The notes under the pieces: generated by a model | What the model was told of the DNA's origin: nothing | What the model saw: only the letters and a program-made list of their open reading frames with translations | Database searches by the model: none | Program-made: the position numbers and the translations under genes | Source: Undibacterium_A arcticum | GTDB lineage: Bacteria > Pseudomonadota > Gammaproteobacteria > Burkholderiales > Burkholderiaceae_D | Length of the DNA stretch: 64,000 bases | Reading direction: 5' to 3' (one strand) | NCBI RefSeq assembly: GCF_042660705.1 | Contig: NZ_JBHSUQ010000001.1 | Part shown: positions 18,204 to 27,937 of the stretch, piece after piece | Layout: the number at the start of each line of letters is the position of its first letter | Numbering within the stretch: the stretch's first letter is position 1

Positions 18204-19411
18204 TGGATCGCACCATTATTCGACTGCGGCGCTCTGGTCGCGTTCGCTGGGTTCGTTGCTTTTGTTGGATTTGCAGCGGGGTTGTGCGGATCGAGTTGCG
18301 GCGGCACGTCAAAGTCGGCGGGCGCTTGCGGACGCACGCCGCCATGCTGGCGGTAGGCGCGCAACTGGAACACATAGGCCAGTACTTCGGCTACTGCGGT
18401 ATACAAGCCTTCCGGAATTTCGTCGCCCAGTTCCGCATGCTGATACAGCGCGCGCGCCAATGGCGGTGCCTCCAGCAACGGCACATTGTTTTCGGAAGCG
18501 AGCGCGCGAATTTTGGCGGCAACCTCGTCGGCGCCCTTGGCCACCACTTTCGGTGCGCGCATCTTGCCGTCGGCATATTTGAGCGCGACCGCATAGTGCG
18601 TCGGGTTGGTGACCACGACGTCGGCGGTCGGCACTTCGGACATCATGCGGCGTCGTGCCATCTCGCGTTGCTGGGCACGGATTTTTGCCTTGATCTGCGG
18701 ATTGCCGTCGGATTCTTTGGCCTCTTCCATCAATTCATGGCGGCTCATCTTCAGCTTGTTGGCGTAGTGCCACATCTGATACGGCGCATCGATGCAGGCG
18801 ACCAGCACAAGCGCGCAGACGATTGCGATGAAGCTGCCCATCAACAGGCTGGCAAGATGGGCGCTGCCGGCCTTCAGCGGCTCGACCGCCAAGCCGAGCA
18901 CCGCTTCCTTTTGATGCATCATCACCAGCCACGCCACGGTGCCGACCAGGGCCGCCTTGCCGATGGCCTTGCCCAGTTCCACCAAGGCGCGCGAAGAAAT
19001 CATGTTGCCCAGCCCCTTGATCGGGCTGATCCGGCCAAAATCCGGTTGCAAGGCTTTTGCGCTGAACAGCCAGCCGCCGATCAGCAGCGGCGACAGCACT
19101 GCGACCAGCATCAGCATGAGGCCGAACGGTGCGAGCGCGATCAGCACATCGACGAAATTGGCGCTGATACGGTGTAACAGCACATCAAAATCGAACGCCT
19201 GTGCCCGGTCAAAGGCCAGGCCCGAGACCAGCGTGCTGGTCAGCTTGCGCACCAAGCCCTCGCCGAAGATCCAGAAGCCGCAGCCGGCCGCCAGCAAGAT
19301 CGTGCACGTCGCCAGCTCGCGCGAACGTGGAACGTCACCCTCCTCGCGCGCCTTTTCAAGGCGTCGCGCGGAGGCTGGTTCTGTACGTTCCTGATCGCTA
19401 TCTTCGGCCAT
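18200..19411 (-). CDS. flhB: Flagellar type III export switch protein FlhB
   Basis: FlhB switches export from rod/hook to filament substrates. The N-terminus MAEDSDQERTEPASARRLEK then AREEGDVPRSREL, four membrane helices and the autocleavage motif NPTHYAVALKY are present. The ATG at 19411 is chosen over 19435 because GGGAG lies 7 bases upstream and family members begin MAEDSDQERTE. The length is 403 aa. A C-terminal Pro/Asn/Thr-rich tail follows the cleavage domain. It heads the flhB-A-F-G-fliA-motC-D operon. Confidence 0.97.
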   Translation of the reverse strand: MAEDSDQERTEPASARRLEKAREEGDVPRSRELATCTILLAAGCGFWIFGEGLVRKLTSTLVSGLAFDRAQAFDFDVLLHRISANFVDVLIALAPFGLMLMLVAVLSPLLIGGWLFSAKALQPDFGRISPIKGLGNMISSRALVELGKAIGKAALVGTVAWLVMMHQKEAVLGLAVEPLKAGSAHLASLLMGSFIAIVCALVLVACIDAPYQMWHYANKLKMSRHELMEEAKESDGNPQIKAKIRAQQREMARRRMMSEVPTADVVVTNPTHYAVALKYADGKMRAPKVVAKGADEVAAKIRALASENNVPLLEAPPLARALYQHAELGDEIPEGLYTAVAEVLAYVFQLRAYRQHGGVRPQAPADFDVPPQLDPHNPAANPTKATNPANATRAPQSNNGAIQ

Positions 19412-19907
19412 CGCCGACTCCCGTTCCGGCGCCACCCACGTTCAAACGACGGGATGGCGCAGCTTACAGAGTCGATTATTGATGCAAAGCAAGAAAGATC
19501 ATCGGGGGAACAGGTGGCAAAACTGCCCGTATTTCGCGATTGAGGCTGCGGCATGGCGCCAACGATGGCGGAACGTTGGTAGGCGCTTGGTTTGGTCACG
19601 CGGCTGGGTCGACGCGACCCGCAGCCTACCTGAGGCGCTCGGCGAGTCTAACCAAGTCGCGCCGCCGCTGCATATACTCGTTAACGAGATGCGCCAACGC
19701 CGCAATAAAACCAAGGACAAACAACCCATACTCCGCAGACCGGATCGCCATTGAAGAAGTTATGGTGCAAACAGGGTGATCACTGCAGGCGCTCTCGCCG
19801 CCACCTTATGCCTTCATTCGCAACATGGATATCGATCTGCCAACAAGAGCGCCACCCGCTCGGCCAATAATGGCCGGGATGACTGACGCCCTCATCACAG
19901 CGATAAA
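19412..19907. other. 496-bp gap between flhB and the EAL/HDOD gene
   Basis: This stretch holds the promoter region of flhB and a possible 41-codon membrane-peptide gene (19626-19751). Apart from that no gene, tRNA or clear repeat was recognised. No perfect sigma-28 site was found. Confidence 0.5.
19626..19751 (-). CDS. Possible small membrane protein, 41 aa
   Basis: An ATG at 19751 opens a 41-codon frame ending in TAG at 19626. The peptide begins MAIRSAEYGLFVLGFIAALA, one hydrophobic segment of about 16 residues. It continues HLVNEYMQRRRDLVRLAERL, a basic amphipathic tail. That membrane-anchor-plus-basic-helix layout recalls small proteins such as CcmD, but no homology is claimed. No convincing ribosome binding site precedes it, and it contains AGA and AGG codons that neighbours avoid. 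It lies between flhB and the EAL/HDOD gene on the same strand. It is a possibility, not a confident gene. Confidence 0.33.
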   Translation of the reverse strand: MAIRSAEYGLFVLGFIAALAHLVNEYMQRRRDLVRLAERLR

Positions 19908-21115
19908 TCAGGCCCCGATGTTTTGCGACCAGGCCAGCGCGGCCAGATGCGCTTTGTTGACATCAGACGGACTAATATCGAGCGGAGCGGCCAAGCTGCC
20001 GATCAGTGAGGAATTGAGCTCACAGGCCTCGGCCAGCGCCAGATATGGCCCATACATGCCGCCACGCGTCAGCAACGCCTCAGATACCGCCTCGGACAAT
20101 TGCACCTTGTCCAGCACCTCGGCCATCGGGACGCCGAGCAACCGGTCTAGCAACGAGAACATGCCGGCGACGAACAAATTTTCCGCTTCGCCACGCGGCA
20201 GGAAAGCCTGTCCCAGCAATTCGGTCAGGCGCCCGCGGATCACTGCGGTCTCGAGCAGGACGGGAGAATATCCGGTGGTACTGGCGGTCGCCAGCAGCAG
20301 CGACAGCCAGCGATACAGCGGCTGATAACCGAGCATGGCGAGGGCCTGACGCAGTGATTGAATCTCGCGACCGAGGCCAAAACCGGCCGAGTTGATATAG
20401 CGCAGCAGCCTGTACGACAGGGTCGCATCCCGTTTCAGCACCGCCTCGATCTGCGGCAGGTCGGCATTTTTGCGGACCATGTCCATCAGCTGCAGGATAA
20501 CGGCCTGCGCCGGATTGATACCCGTGGATTCCTTGCCTGGGCGCGGCGTCAGATGCAGCTTGCCGACGAAGGCGTCGAGGCCGAGCTGCGCACAAGCGTC
20601 AAAATCCTGCCAGGTCGTGACTGGCCGGCCAACCATGCGCATCGAGGCCTGCTTTAGCGCCGCATAAGTCCTGGCCTGGGTCGCGAAATCGCTGCCGGAA
20701 AAACGGACTTCGACACAGCTGACATCGGACAGCAGTTTGCCCTGGGTCTTCAAATCGGCGCCACGCAACGAAATGCCGAAACCTTCGGCGCGCACGGCAC
20801 GGACCTGCGCGAGCGTGGCTGGATCGGCGAAATCGTTGACATTGAGCGTTAATACGGTACTCTTGGCCGGCAACAGCGGCAGCATCTCGTTCGACAGCAT
20901 GGCTGGCGACATTTCCAGAAACAGAATTTGTCGCCCAGTAGCCAGCCCCCGTCATCATCGTTGAACTGCTGCGCCGCAAGGTGCAGCAGTGCTTCCAGCT
21001 CATCTTCGGTCGGCCTTGCGTTATTTTCGACCTGCTGCCAGCTCAGCTCATAGCCCACGACACGCTGTTTTGGGTCCAGCAATGGCTCCCTGACGATGAA
21101 ATTCATCTGTTCCAT
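19908..21115 (-). CDS. EAL-like/HDOD signalling protein (one frame break)
   Basis: The N-terminal half resembles a degenerate EAL domain of the YuxH type (MEQMNFIVREPLLDPKQRVV, GYELSW; LTLNVNDFADPATLAQVRAV). It lacks an EAL/EVL metal site, so c-di-GMP hydrolysis is not expected. The C-terminal half is an HDOD domain (DLPQIEAVLKRDATLSYRLL, RYINSAGFG, LRQALAMLGYQPLYRWLSLL). The frame breaks at T3 20927-20929; one A restores GDKILFLEMSPAML and about 402 aa. It sits downstream of cheZ on the same strand, so a role in motility signalling is inferred. Confidence 0.85.
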
Positions 21116-21189
21116 GTGCGCCTCAAAAAATACTTAGTATTAAATTTGTGAGCGAATAAGCAACCGGCTGTATCGACCAGACGCGCGCT

Positions 21190-21873
21190 TTAAAAACCGA
21201 GGCTATCAAGCAGATCGTCGACCTGGCCCTGGTCGGCTACCACGTCGCCGTTGCCGACCGGCTTGATCTGGGGACCATTGAGCAAGGCGTTGCCATTGAT
21301 GCCACCATCAATGCGACGCCGCGCATCGGCTGGTGAGTAATCCAGCAACATCTGCACCAACTGCTGCTCCAGGTTTTGCGCCAGTTCGGTCACCTTTTTG
21401 ATGACTTGACCGGTCAGATCCTGAAAATCCTGCGCCATCATGATGTCCATCAGTTGCGCCCTGGTCGCGCCTGCATTGCCGCGCGTCTGGTTCAGGTACT
21501 GCAGGGTCTGGCCGGCCAGATGCTGGTACTGGGTCGGTGCAAACGGCGCGCCGATCGCAGCCTGCCAGTCCGCGGCGAGCCTGGCTGCGCCGCTGTCGAT
21601 CTGGTCTTGCAATGGTGCTGCGGCGTCGGTCGCGTTGAGTACGCGCTGCGCCGCCTGCTCGCTCATGCGCGCCACATAATCGAGCCGATCGCGTGCCTCA
21701 GGCATCCGGTCCGCCGCTTTTTCGAGTAGCTTGTCGAGACCGAGACCACGCAGGCTGTCGTGCAAGGTGCGTGTCATCTGACCGATGCGCGCCAGTACCT
21801 CGTCAGTCGGACCGGCGTCCGAGGCAGCTATCGCAGCCTGGTCCGGTAGCGCTGCATTGCGCGCGGACGTCAC
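21190..21873 (-). CDS. cheZ: CheY-P phosphatase CheZ
   Basis: CheZ speeds dephosphorylation of CheY-P. The long helical hairpin is followed by LMDIMMAQDFQDLTGQVIKK, which holds the catalytic Asp and Gln (DLTGQ). The C-terminal CheY-docking peptide is VDDLLDSLGF. The 227-aa length fits. It begins 1 bp after cheY, so the pair is cotranscribed. A shorter protein with the same DLTxQ core is encoded at 31177. Confidence 0.96.
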   Translation of the reverse strand: MTSARNAALPDQAAIAASDAGPTDEVLARIGQMTRTLHDSLRGLGLDKLLEKAADRMPEARDRLDYVARMSEQAAQRVLNATDAAAPLQDQIDSGAARLAADWQAAIGAPFAPTQYQHLAGQTLQYLNQTRGNAGATRAQLMDIMMAQDFQDLTGQVIKKVTELAQNLEQQLVQMLLDYSPADARRRIDGGINGNALLNGPQIKPVGNGDVVADQGQVDDLLDSLGF

Positions 21874-21874
21874 C

Positions 21875-22273
21875 TCAGGCCCCCGCCTTTTCGAGTTTTT
21901 CGAAGATCTTGGCCAGTTTTTCGTCCAGCGTGGCGGCCGTGAACGGCTTCACCACGTAGCCGCTGGCACCGGCTTGAGCGGCTGCGATGATGTTTTCCTT
22001 CTTCGCTTCGGCGGTGACCATCAGCACTGGCAGTTTGCTCAGCGCCGGATCGGCGCGGATTTGTTGCAACATTGTCAGTCCGTCCATGTTCGGCATGTTC
22101 CAGTCGGACACGACAAAATCGAATTGTTCGCTCCTGAGCTTGGCCATCGCCATGACGCCGTCTTCCGCCTCGTCGACATTGGTGTAACCGAGTTCCTTCA
22201 ACAAATTGCGGACGATGCGACGCATCGTTGAGAAATCATCTACTACTAAAAACTTCGTCTTTGGATCAGCCAT
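21875..22273 (-). CDS. cheY: Chemotaxis response regulator CheY (canonical copy)
   Basis: CheY carries the phosphoryl signal from CheA to the flagellar switch protein FliM. All receiver residues are visible: VVDD near the N-terminus, the phospho-acceptor Asp in VVSDWNMPNMDGL, Thr in MVTAEAKKE and Lys in YVVKPF. The 132-aa length and MADPKTKFLVVDDFSTMRRI start match enterobacterial-type CheY. It lies directly upstream of cheZ. A second receiver of different type is encoded at 30725. Confidence 0.97.
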   Translation of the reverse strand: MADPKTKFLVVDDFSTMRRIVRNLLKELGYTNVDEAEDGVMAMAKLRSEQFDFVVSDWNMPNMDGLTMLQQIRADPALSKLPVLMVTAEAKKENIIAAAQAGASGYVVKPFTAATLDEKLAKIFEKLEKAGA

Positions 22274-22370
22274 GAATTACTCCGTTGTTTCCTAAATCCG
22301 GTTATCTGTATTGTCGGCAGTGCGGGCGTGAACTTGAATCGGGACTCGGCTGGCAGAATAGCGCCGCGTG

Positions 22371-23447
22371 CTATACGCGCAATGCACGGCTGCCATGCGT
22401 TGCCAGATGGGCCATCACCTTGCCAGGGAGTTCGTTCAACGGTGCCACTTCGTCGGTCGCGCCGACCGCGATTGCCTCGCGCGGCATACCGAACACGACG
22501 CAGCTCGCCTCATCCTGCGCAAAATTATAAGCGCCGGCATTTTTCATTTCCAACATGCCGAGTGCGCCGTCCTTGCCCATGCCAGTCAGTATAACGCCGA
22601 CCGCGTTTTTTCCGGCTGCTACAGCGGCCGAGCGGAACAGCACGTCGACCGAGGGTCGATGGCGGTTGACCGCCGGCCCCTGATCGAGTTGCGTCACGTA
22701 GTTGGCACCGCTGCGCGTCAGCAACAAATGCGAATGGCCCGGTGCGATATAGGCATGCCCGGGCAGGATACGCTCGCCGCCTTCGGCCTCGTTGACAGAA
22801 ATCTTGCACAGACTGTCGAGCCGGCGGGCAAACGATCGTGTAAAGCCTTCCGGCATGTGCTGGGTGATCAGGATGCCGGGGCAGTCGGACGGCATTTGCA
22901 TCAGAAACTGCTTGATCGCTTCGGTCCCGCCGGTCGATGCGCCGACCATGATCAGCTTTTCACTACTGGCCAGCGGGTTGCGCATCGGCGGCAACTGCTC
23001 CCCCGGCGCTCTGGCCGCATCAGTGGTCGCATGCGGACGTGCCCGAATCCGCGCTTTCGCGGCGGAGCGTATCTTGTCGGCGATCATCTCGGTGTATTCG
23101 AGCATGCCGTGCTGGATCGAAATCTTCGGTTTGGTGACGAAATCGACGGCGCCCAGTTCGAGCGCACGCATCGTGATTTCCGATCCGCGCTCGGTCAACG
23201 ACGACACCATGAGGACCGGCATCGGCCGCAAGCGCATCAGCTTTTCAAGGAAATCGAGGCCGTCCATCTTCGGCATTTCGACGTCCAGCGTCAGCACATC
23301 AGGATTGGTGCGTTTGATCAGCTCGCGCGCGACGATCGGGTCAGGCGCGGCGCCCACCACTTCCATGTCCGGCTGACTGCCGATAATTTCGGTCATCACA
23401 CTGCGGATCAGGGCGGAATCGTCCACGATCAGCACTTTAATTTTCAT
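22371..23447 (-). CDS. cheB: Chemoreceptor methylesterase / glutamine deamidase CheB
   Basis: CheB removes methyl groups from receptors and is activated by CheA. The N-terminal receiver domain has VDDSALIRSVMTEII and phospho-acceptor Asp in TLDVEMPKMDGLDF. A linker leads to the methylesterase domain with catalytic Ser in VGASTGGTEAI, His in ITQHMPEGFT and Asp in LTGMGKDGA. The 358-aa length is typical. It forms the adaptation module with cheR and cheD. Confidence 0.97.
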   Translation of the reverse strand: MKIKVLIVDDSALIRSVMTEIIGSQPDMEVVGAAPDPIVARELIKRTNPDVLTLDVEMPKMDGLDFLEKLMRLRPMPVLMVSSLTERGSEITMRALELGAVDFVTKPKISIQHGMLEYTEMIADKIRSAAKARIRARPHATTDAARAPGEQLPPMRNPLASSEKLIMVGASTGGTEAIKQFLMQMPSDCPGILITQHMPEGFTRSFARRLDSLCKISVNEAEGGERILPGHAYIAPGHSHLLLTRSGANYVTQLDQGPAVNRHRPSVDVLFRSAAVAAGKNAVGVILTGMGKDGALGMLEMKNAGAYNFAQDEASCVVFGMPREAIAVGATDEVAPLNELPGKVMAHLATHGSRALRV

Positions 23448-23492
23448 GCAGCCTGCCTTCCGGGCGTAACCCTTTGTCTGTCTTCAATCATG

Positions 23493-24105
23493 TCAGAACA
23501 GCTCGATCTCGCCGCCAATCGGCGTCGTCTTCAGTCGGCTGGCGTAATCCTGCTCGCGCTTGACCAACACCTCGTTGTGCGTCTGCATCAACTTCTTGAC
23601 CAGCACCCTGCCGGTGCGCGGAAAAAAATACACCTTGCGCGGGTGAATGTCGTTCAGGTCTTCGGCGGTGATCCTCATTTTTTTCCGCGCGCAAATAATC
23701 GCGTACGAAATCGGCATTGCGTTCGCCCACGTTCATCGCGGTAAACCCGCGTAGCACGTTGCCACCGCCGAACACCTTGGCCTCCAAGTTTTCGCGCCGC
23801 GCGCCAGCCTTCAGCAGCTGGTTGATCAGCATCTCCATCGCGTAGGTGCCATAACGCATCGACGCCGATACCGGACTGTCACGATCGCCCGCCCCGCCGT
23901 CGGGCAGCATGAAATGATTCATGCCGCCGATACCGGAGACGCGATCGAAAATACAGGCCGATACGCATGAGCCGAGCACGGTAACGATCAGCATGTCCTC
24001 GCCGGTGTAATAGTATTCACCCGGCAAAATTTTTGCGGCATCGCAATCGAAGGTCCGGTCGAAATAGACGTTGGTTGCGAACTGGCCCTGAATGGTTTGA
24101 CTCAT
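23493..24105 (-). CDS. cheD: Chemoreceptor glutamine deamidase CheD (one frame break)
   Basis: CheD deamidates receptor glutamines and can bind CheY-P or CheC-like partners. The active-site Cys is in TVLGSCVSACIFD and the His in GGMNHFML, followed by MRYGTYAMEMLINQLLKAGA and KVFGGGNVL. The frame breaks at the T7 run 23678-23684 after ...VRDYLRAEK. The second frame supplies RITAEDLNDIHPRKVYFFPR then TGRVLVKKL and the C-terminal tail GGEIELF. The corrected length is about 203-204 aa. The tail resembles the one on the CheZ-like protein at 31177. Confidence 0.93.
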
Positions 24106-24115
24106 AGGTGTGTTC

Positions 24116-24984
24116 TCATGCCCGACGTGGGGTCAGTGGCGCCGTCAGATGTCTGCCGACCAGCTCATACACCGTCTTGCCGCGCAGCCGCAACGCCTCC
24201 GACACGTACAGGAAATTTCCGAATGTCCGGCAAACAGCAGCGCATCCGGTTTCATCAGCGGAATAAAGCGCGACAGGATCCTGCCCTGGGTCGGCTTGTC
24301 AAAATAAATCATCACATTGCGGCAGAAAATAATATCGAAAGGCCCCGCTATCGGCCAGCTGTCCGCCAGCAAATTGAGTTGCTTGAAGGTCACCATCTGG
24401 CGTAATTCCGGGCGCACTCGCACCAACCCCGCCTGCTCGCCTTTGCCCCGCAAGAAAAACCGCTTGGCACGGTCCGCCGGCATCTTGTCCAGCCGGTCCA
24501 TCGCATACACACCGTTGGCTGCGGTCGTCAGTACATTGGTATCGATATCGGTGGCGATGATCTGGACCGGCGGCGTCAGCGTGTTGAATGCCTCGCACAG
24601 CGTCATCGCAATCGAATACGGTTCCTCTCCGGTCGAACTGGCAGAGCACCAGACCGTGATCGGGCCTTTCAGGTCGCGCACATGTTCGGCCAGAATCGGG
24701 AAATGATGGGATTCGCGGAAAAAAGACGTCAGATTGGTCGTCAGTGCATTGGTAAAGGCTTCCCATTCACCGTCATTGCGTCCTGACTCCAGATCCGCCA
24801 GATAGGTCGAAAATGAGATGATCCCGGTAGCGCGCAAGCGCCGCGCCAGCCGGCTGTAGACCATTTCCTGCTTGCTGGCGGCAAGCGAGATCCCTGCGCG
24901 CTGATAGATCAGCGTCCGGACCCGGTCAAAGTCTTGCGCGGTGAACGCGAATTCCTTGACATTGTCCGGTTTGGATGACGACAT
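24116..24984 (-). CDS. cheR: Chemoreceptor methyltransferase CheR (frame break near C-terminus)
   Basis: CheR methylates receptor glutamates with S-adenosylmethionine. The N-terminal helical domain (FTAQDFDRVRTLIYQRAGIS, SRLARRLRATG) precedes the SAM domain (ITVWCSASSTGEEPYSIAMT, IIATDIDTNVLTTAANGVY, FDIIFCRNVMIYFDKPTQ). The frame breaks at T3 24216-24218; one A gives AGHSENFLYVSEALRLRGKT and a TGA at 24116. The ATG at 24984 (MSSSKPDN) is preferred by family length (about 289 aa); an in-frame ATG at 25023 is possible. Confidence 0.94.
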
Positions 24985-25031
24985 GGAGCGCTCGCGCAGA
25001 TGGTCTTGTGTATTCACAGGCATTCGACTTT

Positions 25032-25631
25032 TCAGGCCTGTGCCGTCGCATCAGCGACGAGCGGTTGCCGCGAGCGATACCCGATCCTGAAAGCGCCCCA
25101 ATGCTTTCCGGCCACAGAGATCGGTACCGAAAGATCGTGCATCACTTCGCCGGTGTCGCGCTTATAAGTCTGCAACAGGAAGGGCGCGGTATTGGCGCCG
25201 CAACGGGCGCCGGTGCGGTCGTTAAAGATGCGCTTGATACGATTGTTGACCAGGTCAACATCGTGGCTACCGGTCAGTGGCTGCGAAAACTTCTTGTTAT
25301 GCGTCGGGAAATAGCCATTGTTATCGACGGCGCCGGCATAAGCGATTTCCCCGGCCGCGTGCACGTCGTGCTCGACTTTTTTCTTGACGCTATCGACAAA
25401 AAACGAGGTCTCGGCGGCGCCGATCATGATGCGATCGAGATCCTTGCCTACTCGGACAGAGAATCGCGCCGCGCCTGCATCGCGGGACCGATGCAGGACA
25501 ACGATTGCGACCGCAGCCGCCATGCTGGCAATAGCGGCCACGCTCTGCACGCAAAACGCCGTCAGCGTCCCGACTACCAGCGCGACGCAGACTGGCGCCA
25601 GATACCGTAACGATTTCCCCAGCGTCTTCAT
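25032..25631 (-). CDS. Chemoreceptor remnant: membrane anchor joined to C-terminal sensory domain, no signalling domain
   Basis: A 199-aa protein with two membrane helices (about 9-28 and 29-47) and a short segment RDAGAARFSVRVGKDLDRIM...FVDSVKKKVEHDVHAAGEIA. This joins directly at about residue 97 to a sensory block, YAGAVDNNGYFPTHNKKFSQ then RIFNDRTGARCGANT, LLQTYKRDTGEVMHDLSVPI and HWGAFRIGY. From memory of Burkholderiales receptors, full-length relatives carry the helical methyl-accepting signalling domain between these parts, and it is absent here. The reading frame stays open, so the deletion is in frame. It sits between an intact receptor gene and cheR. It cannot contact CheA/CheW by the usual tip. 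Confidence 0.75.
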   Translation of the reverse strand: MKTLGKSLRYLAPVCVALVVGTLTAFCVQSVAAIASMAAAVAIVVLHRSRDAGAARFSVRVGKDLDRIMIGAAETSFFVDSVKKKVEHDVHAAGEIAYAGAVDNNGYFPTHNKKFSQPLTGSHDVDLVNNRIKRIFNDRTGARCGANTAPFLLQTYKRDTGEVMHDLSVPISVAGKHWGAFRIGYRSRQPLVADATAQA

Positions 25632-25711
25632 GACCTACCCTAAAAAATTCCTGCCTGCCCGACTGATCTGCTTGTGAATCTCATGAAGATTGTTGCTGGC
25701 TTAGGCTTTTT

Positions 25712-25830
25712 ACCCCTTCCCCCGTGCAGAGGGAAGGTTGGGATGGGGGTAGGACGGTCGATCGGCAACGTGCATCATTCATCGACCGCACTACCCCCAC
25801 CCTAACCCTCCCCCTGCAAGGGGGAGGGAA
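25712..25830. repeat. G/C-rich inverted repeat, about 118 bp
   Basis: The left arm (about 25713-25753, CCCTTCCCCC...GGGATGGGGGTAG) pairs with the right arm (about 25791-25830, CTACCCCCACCCTAACCCTC and on). Each arm contains its own small hairpin (CCCTCCCCC-TGCA-AGGGGGAGGG on the right). The loop has CGGTCGAT/ATCGACCG. Short repeats of this kind are common in bacterial intergenic DNA. It lies between two receptor genes. Confidence 0.75.
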
Positions 25831-26040
25831 CTCAACCCGGCAGCACCAAGATTCACGCGGATCTTCATGCGATTTACCCTGACCGCAAGCCATGTGCCGA
25901 CCAGCGACCACTTTACCAATCAATACGACATTTCCGCACACTCCAACACAAAATTACATGGAGTATATGAGCATTTCACTCTATTTATTTGCGGATAATT
26001 GACTATGCCATATGGAGTATAGGAACATGCGAGGCCCGCC

Positions 26041-27751
26041 TCAAAACTCTTCCCACTCATCGGCGCCGACCTCTGCCGCTGCCAACTTTTGATGTTTGTT
26101 CGACAAACTGGCTGGCACAAACTTCGGTTTCGACGCGACCTGCGTGATTTCCCGCGCTTCATGCAACACCGGAATCCGGGGTTGCAGCGCCGGCATCGAC
26201 TGCCCTTGGTCGCCCAGGTTGAACGCGCTCACCGCCTGCGACAATTTCAACGCCTGCTCCTGCATGCTCTCGGCAGCAGCCGCGGCCTGTTCGACCAGTG
26301 CAGCATTCTGCTGCGTCATCTCGTCCATCTGCGTGATCGCGTTATTGACTTCTTCAATGCCGACGCTCTGCTCCTGGCTGGCGGCCGTGATCTCGGCCAT
26401 GATGTCGGCGACGCGTTGGACCGACAGTACCAACTCCTGCATGGTGTTTCCGGCATCGTCGACCAGCTTGCTGCCGGCATCGACCTTGTCGACCGAGTCG
26501 CCGATCAGCGCCTTGATTTCCTTCGCGGCACCGGCCGAGCGTTGCGCCAGATTGCGCACTTCCGATGCCACCACCGCAAAGCCGCGGCCCTGCTCGCCGG
26601 CACGTGCAGCTTCGACCGCAGCATTCAACGCCAGGATATTGGTCTGGAACGCGATGCCGTCGATCACACCAATAATATCGACGATCTTGCGCGAACTTTC
26701 CTTGATCGAACCCATGGTATTGACGACCTGGCCGACCACTTTGCCCCCTTTGACGGCGACGGTCGATGCCGACACCGCCAGTTGATTTGCCTGACGGGCA
26801 TTGTCGGCATTTTGCTTGACAGTCGAAGTCAGCTGTTCCATCGCACTGGCGGTTTCTTCCAGGCTGGAGGCCTGCGACTCGGTGCGCGAGGACAGGTTGG
26901 CGTTACCGGAAGCGATCTCGCGCGAGGCGACCGTGATGGTTTCGGTCCCGAGCCGCACTTGGCCGACGGTTTTGGCCAGACTGTCGTTCATGTCGCTGAG
27001 CGCTTGCTGCAGTTCGCTGATCTCGTCCTTGCCAACCACGGTGACGTGAGAGCTGAGATCACCGAGCGCGACCTTCTTTGCGACCGCAACCGCGCCCTGC
27101 AGCCGAGAGGTAAGGCTGCGTGTGATGCGCCACGCGCAAAATATGCCGAACGCCAGTGCCGCCACGCCGGCCAGTATCAGCAGGTTCATCATTTGCTTGC
27201 CGGCGGCCGCGGTAGTTTCAAAAATGGCGGCCGATGCCGTGCGCTGACTATCGACCAGCTGGTTAAGCTCCACCATGATTTTTTCGCTAATCGGATCGAT
27301 CTTGGTGGTCATCAATTCGGCCGCGCCTTCGGCGTTGAATGCATGCGCCATGGTCAGCGCCTGCTTGAACGGTTCGTCAAAGTCTTTGTCGAGCCGGCTG
27401 ATTTCATCGATGGCTTTTTTCTCGGCATCCGTCAAACCGAGCGCAGTCAGCTTGTCGCGCAAGGCTGCGTAGCGCTTGCGTTGGTCATTGACCTTGGCTT
27501 CTTCTTTCGCCATCAAGGCGACTTCAGATTGAATGCGCATGTTGCGAATCGCGATGCTCGTTTCCAGCATCGCGCTCTTCATGCCGTTGGCCAGTTCCGC
27601 TTTCGAATTGGCAAAATTGAGCCCTTCCATCATCTGCTCGCGATTTCGTGCCTACCATGCTACTGGCAACCAGGATGGCAATCATCAGTGTCAGCACGAT
27701 GCCGAAAGCAAGGCTCAATCTTGCGCCAATACGTAAATTATTCGTGTCCAT
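26041..27751 (-). CDS. Methyl-accepting chemotaxis protein (Tsr/Tar layout, one frame break)
   Basis: This is a chemoreceptor with an N-terminal membrane helix (RLSLAFGIVLTLMIAILVAS), a four-helix periplasmic region of about 150 residues, a second helix (LLILAGVAALAFGIFCAWRI), HAMP, and a signalling domain with the tip FQTNILALNAAVEAARAGEQ. Methylation helices carry SRTESQASSLEETASAMEQL. The C-terminus ends EEWEEF, resembling the NWETF tether for CheR/CheB. The frame breaks at T3 27644-27646; two A restore MVGTKNREQMMEGL and about 570 aa. Alternative ATG codons at 27754 and 27751 follow AGGGG. The ligand is unknown. Confidence 0.93.
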
Positions 27752-27937
27752 CATGCTTCCCCTGTCGCTTAGCTTTTTTAGTTTGAATAGCGCATTACGC
27801 TTGCCACATTCACCAACTACCATTTTCACGGGGTATCGATATCACACCCACCAAGCTCGTTTTGCGAGTATTGATTTCCCAACATCATTACTGGCCGGAG
27901 GAAGCATTACTTCCATCACACCTGGCTTCGTGCCGCC

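Noticed and set aside
25958..26030. Third copy of the repeat at 3913/46941 suggested by GGAGTATA motifs between the receptor genes
   Set aside because: Only the short GGAGTATA words are shared; the rest does not align by eye, so family membership is not supported.
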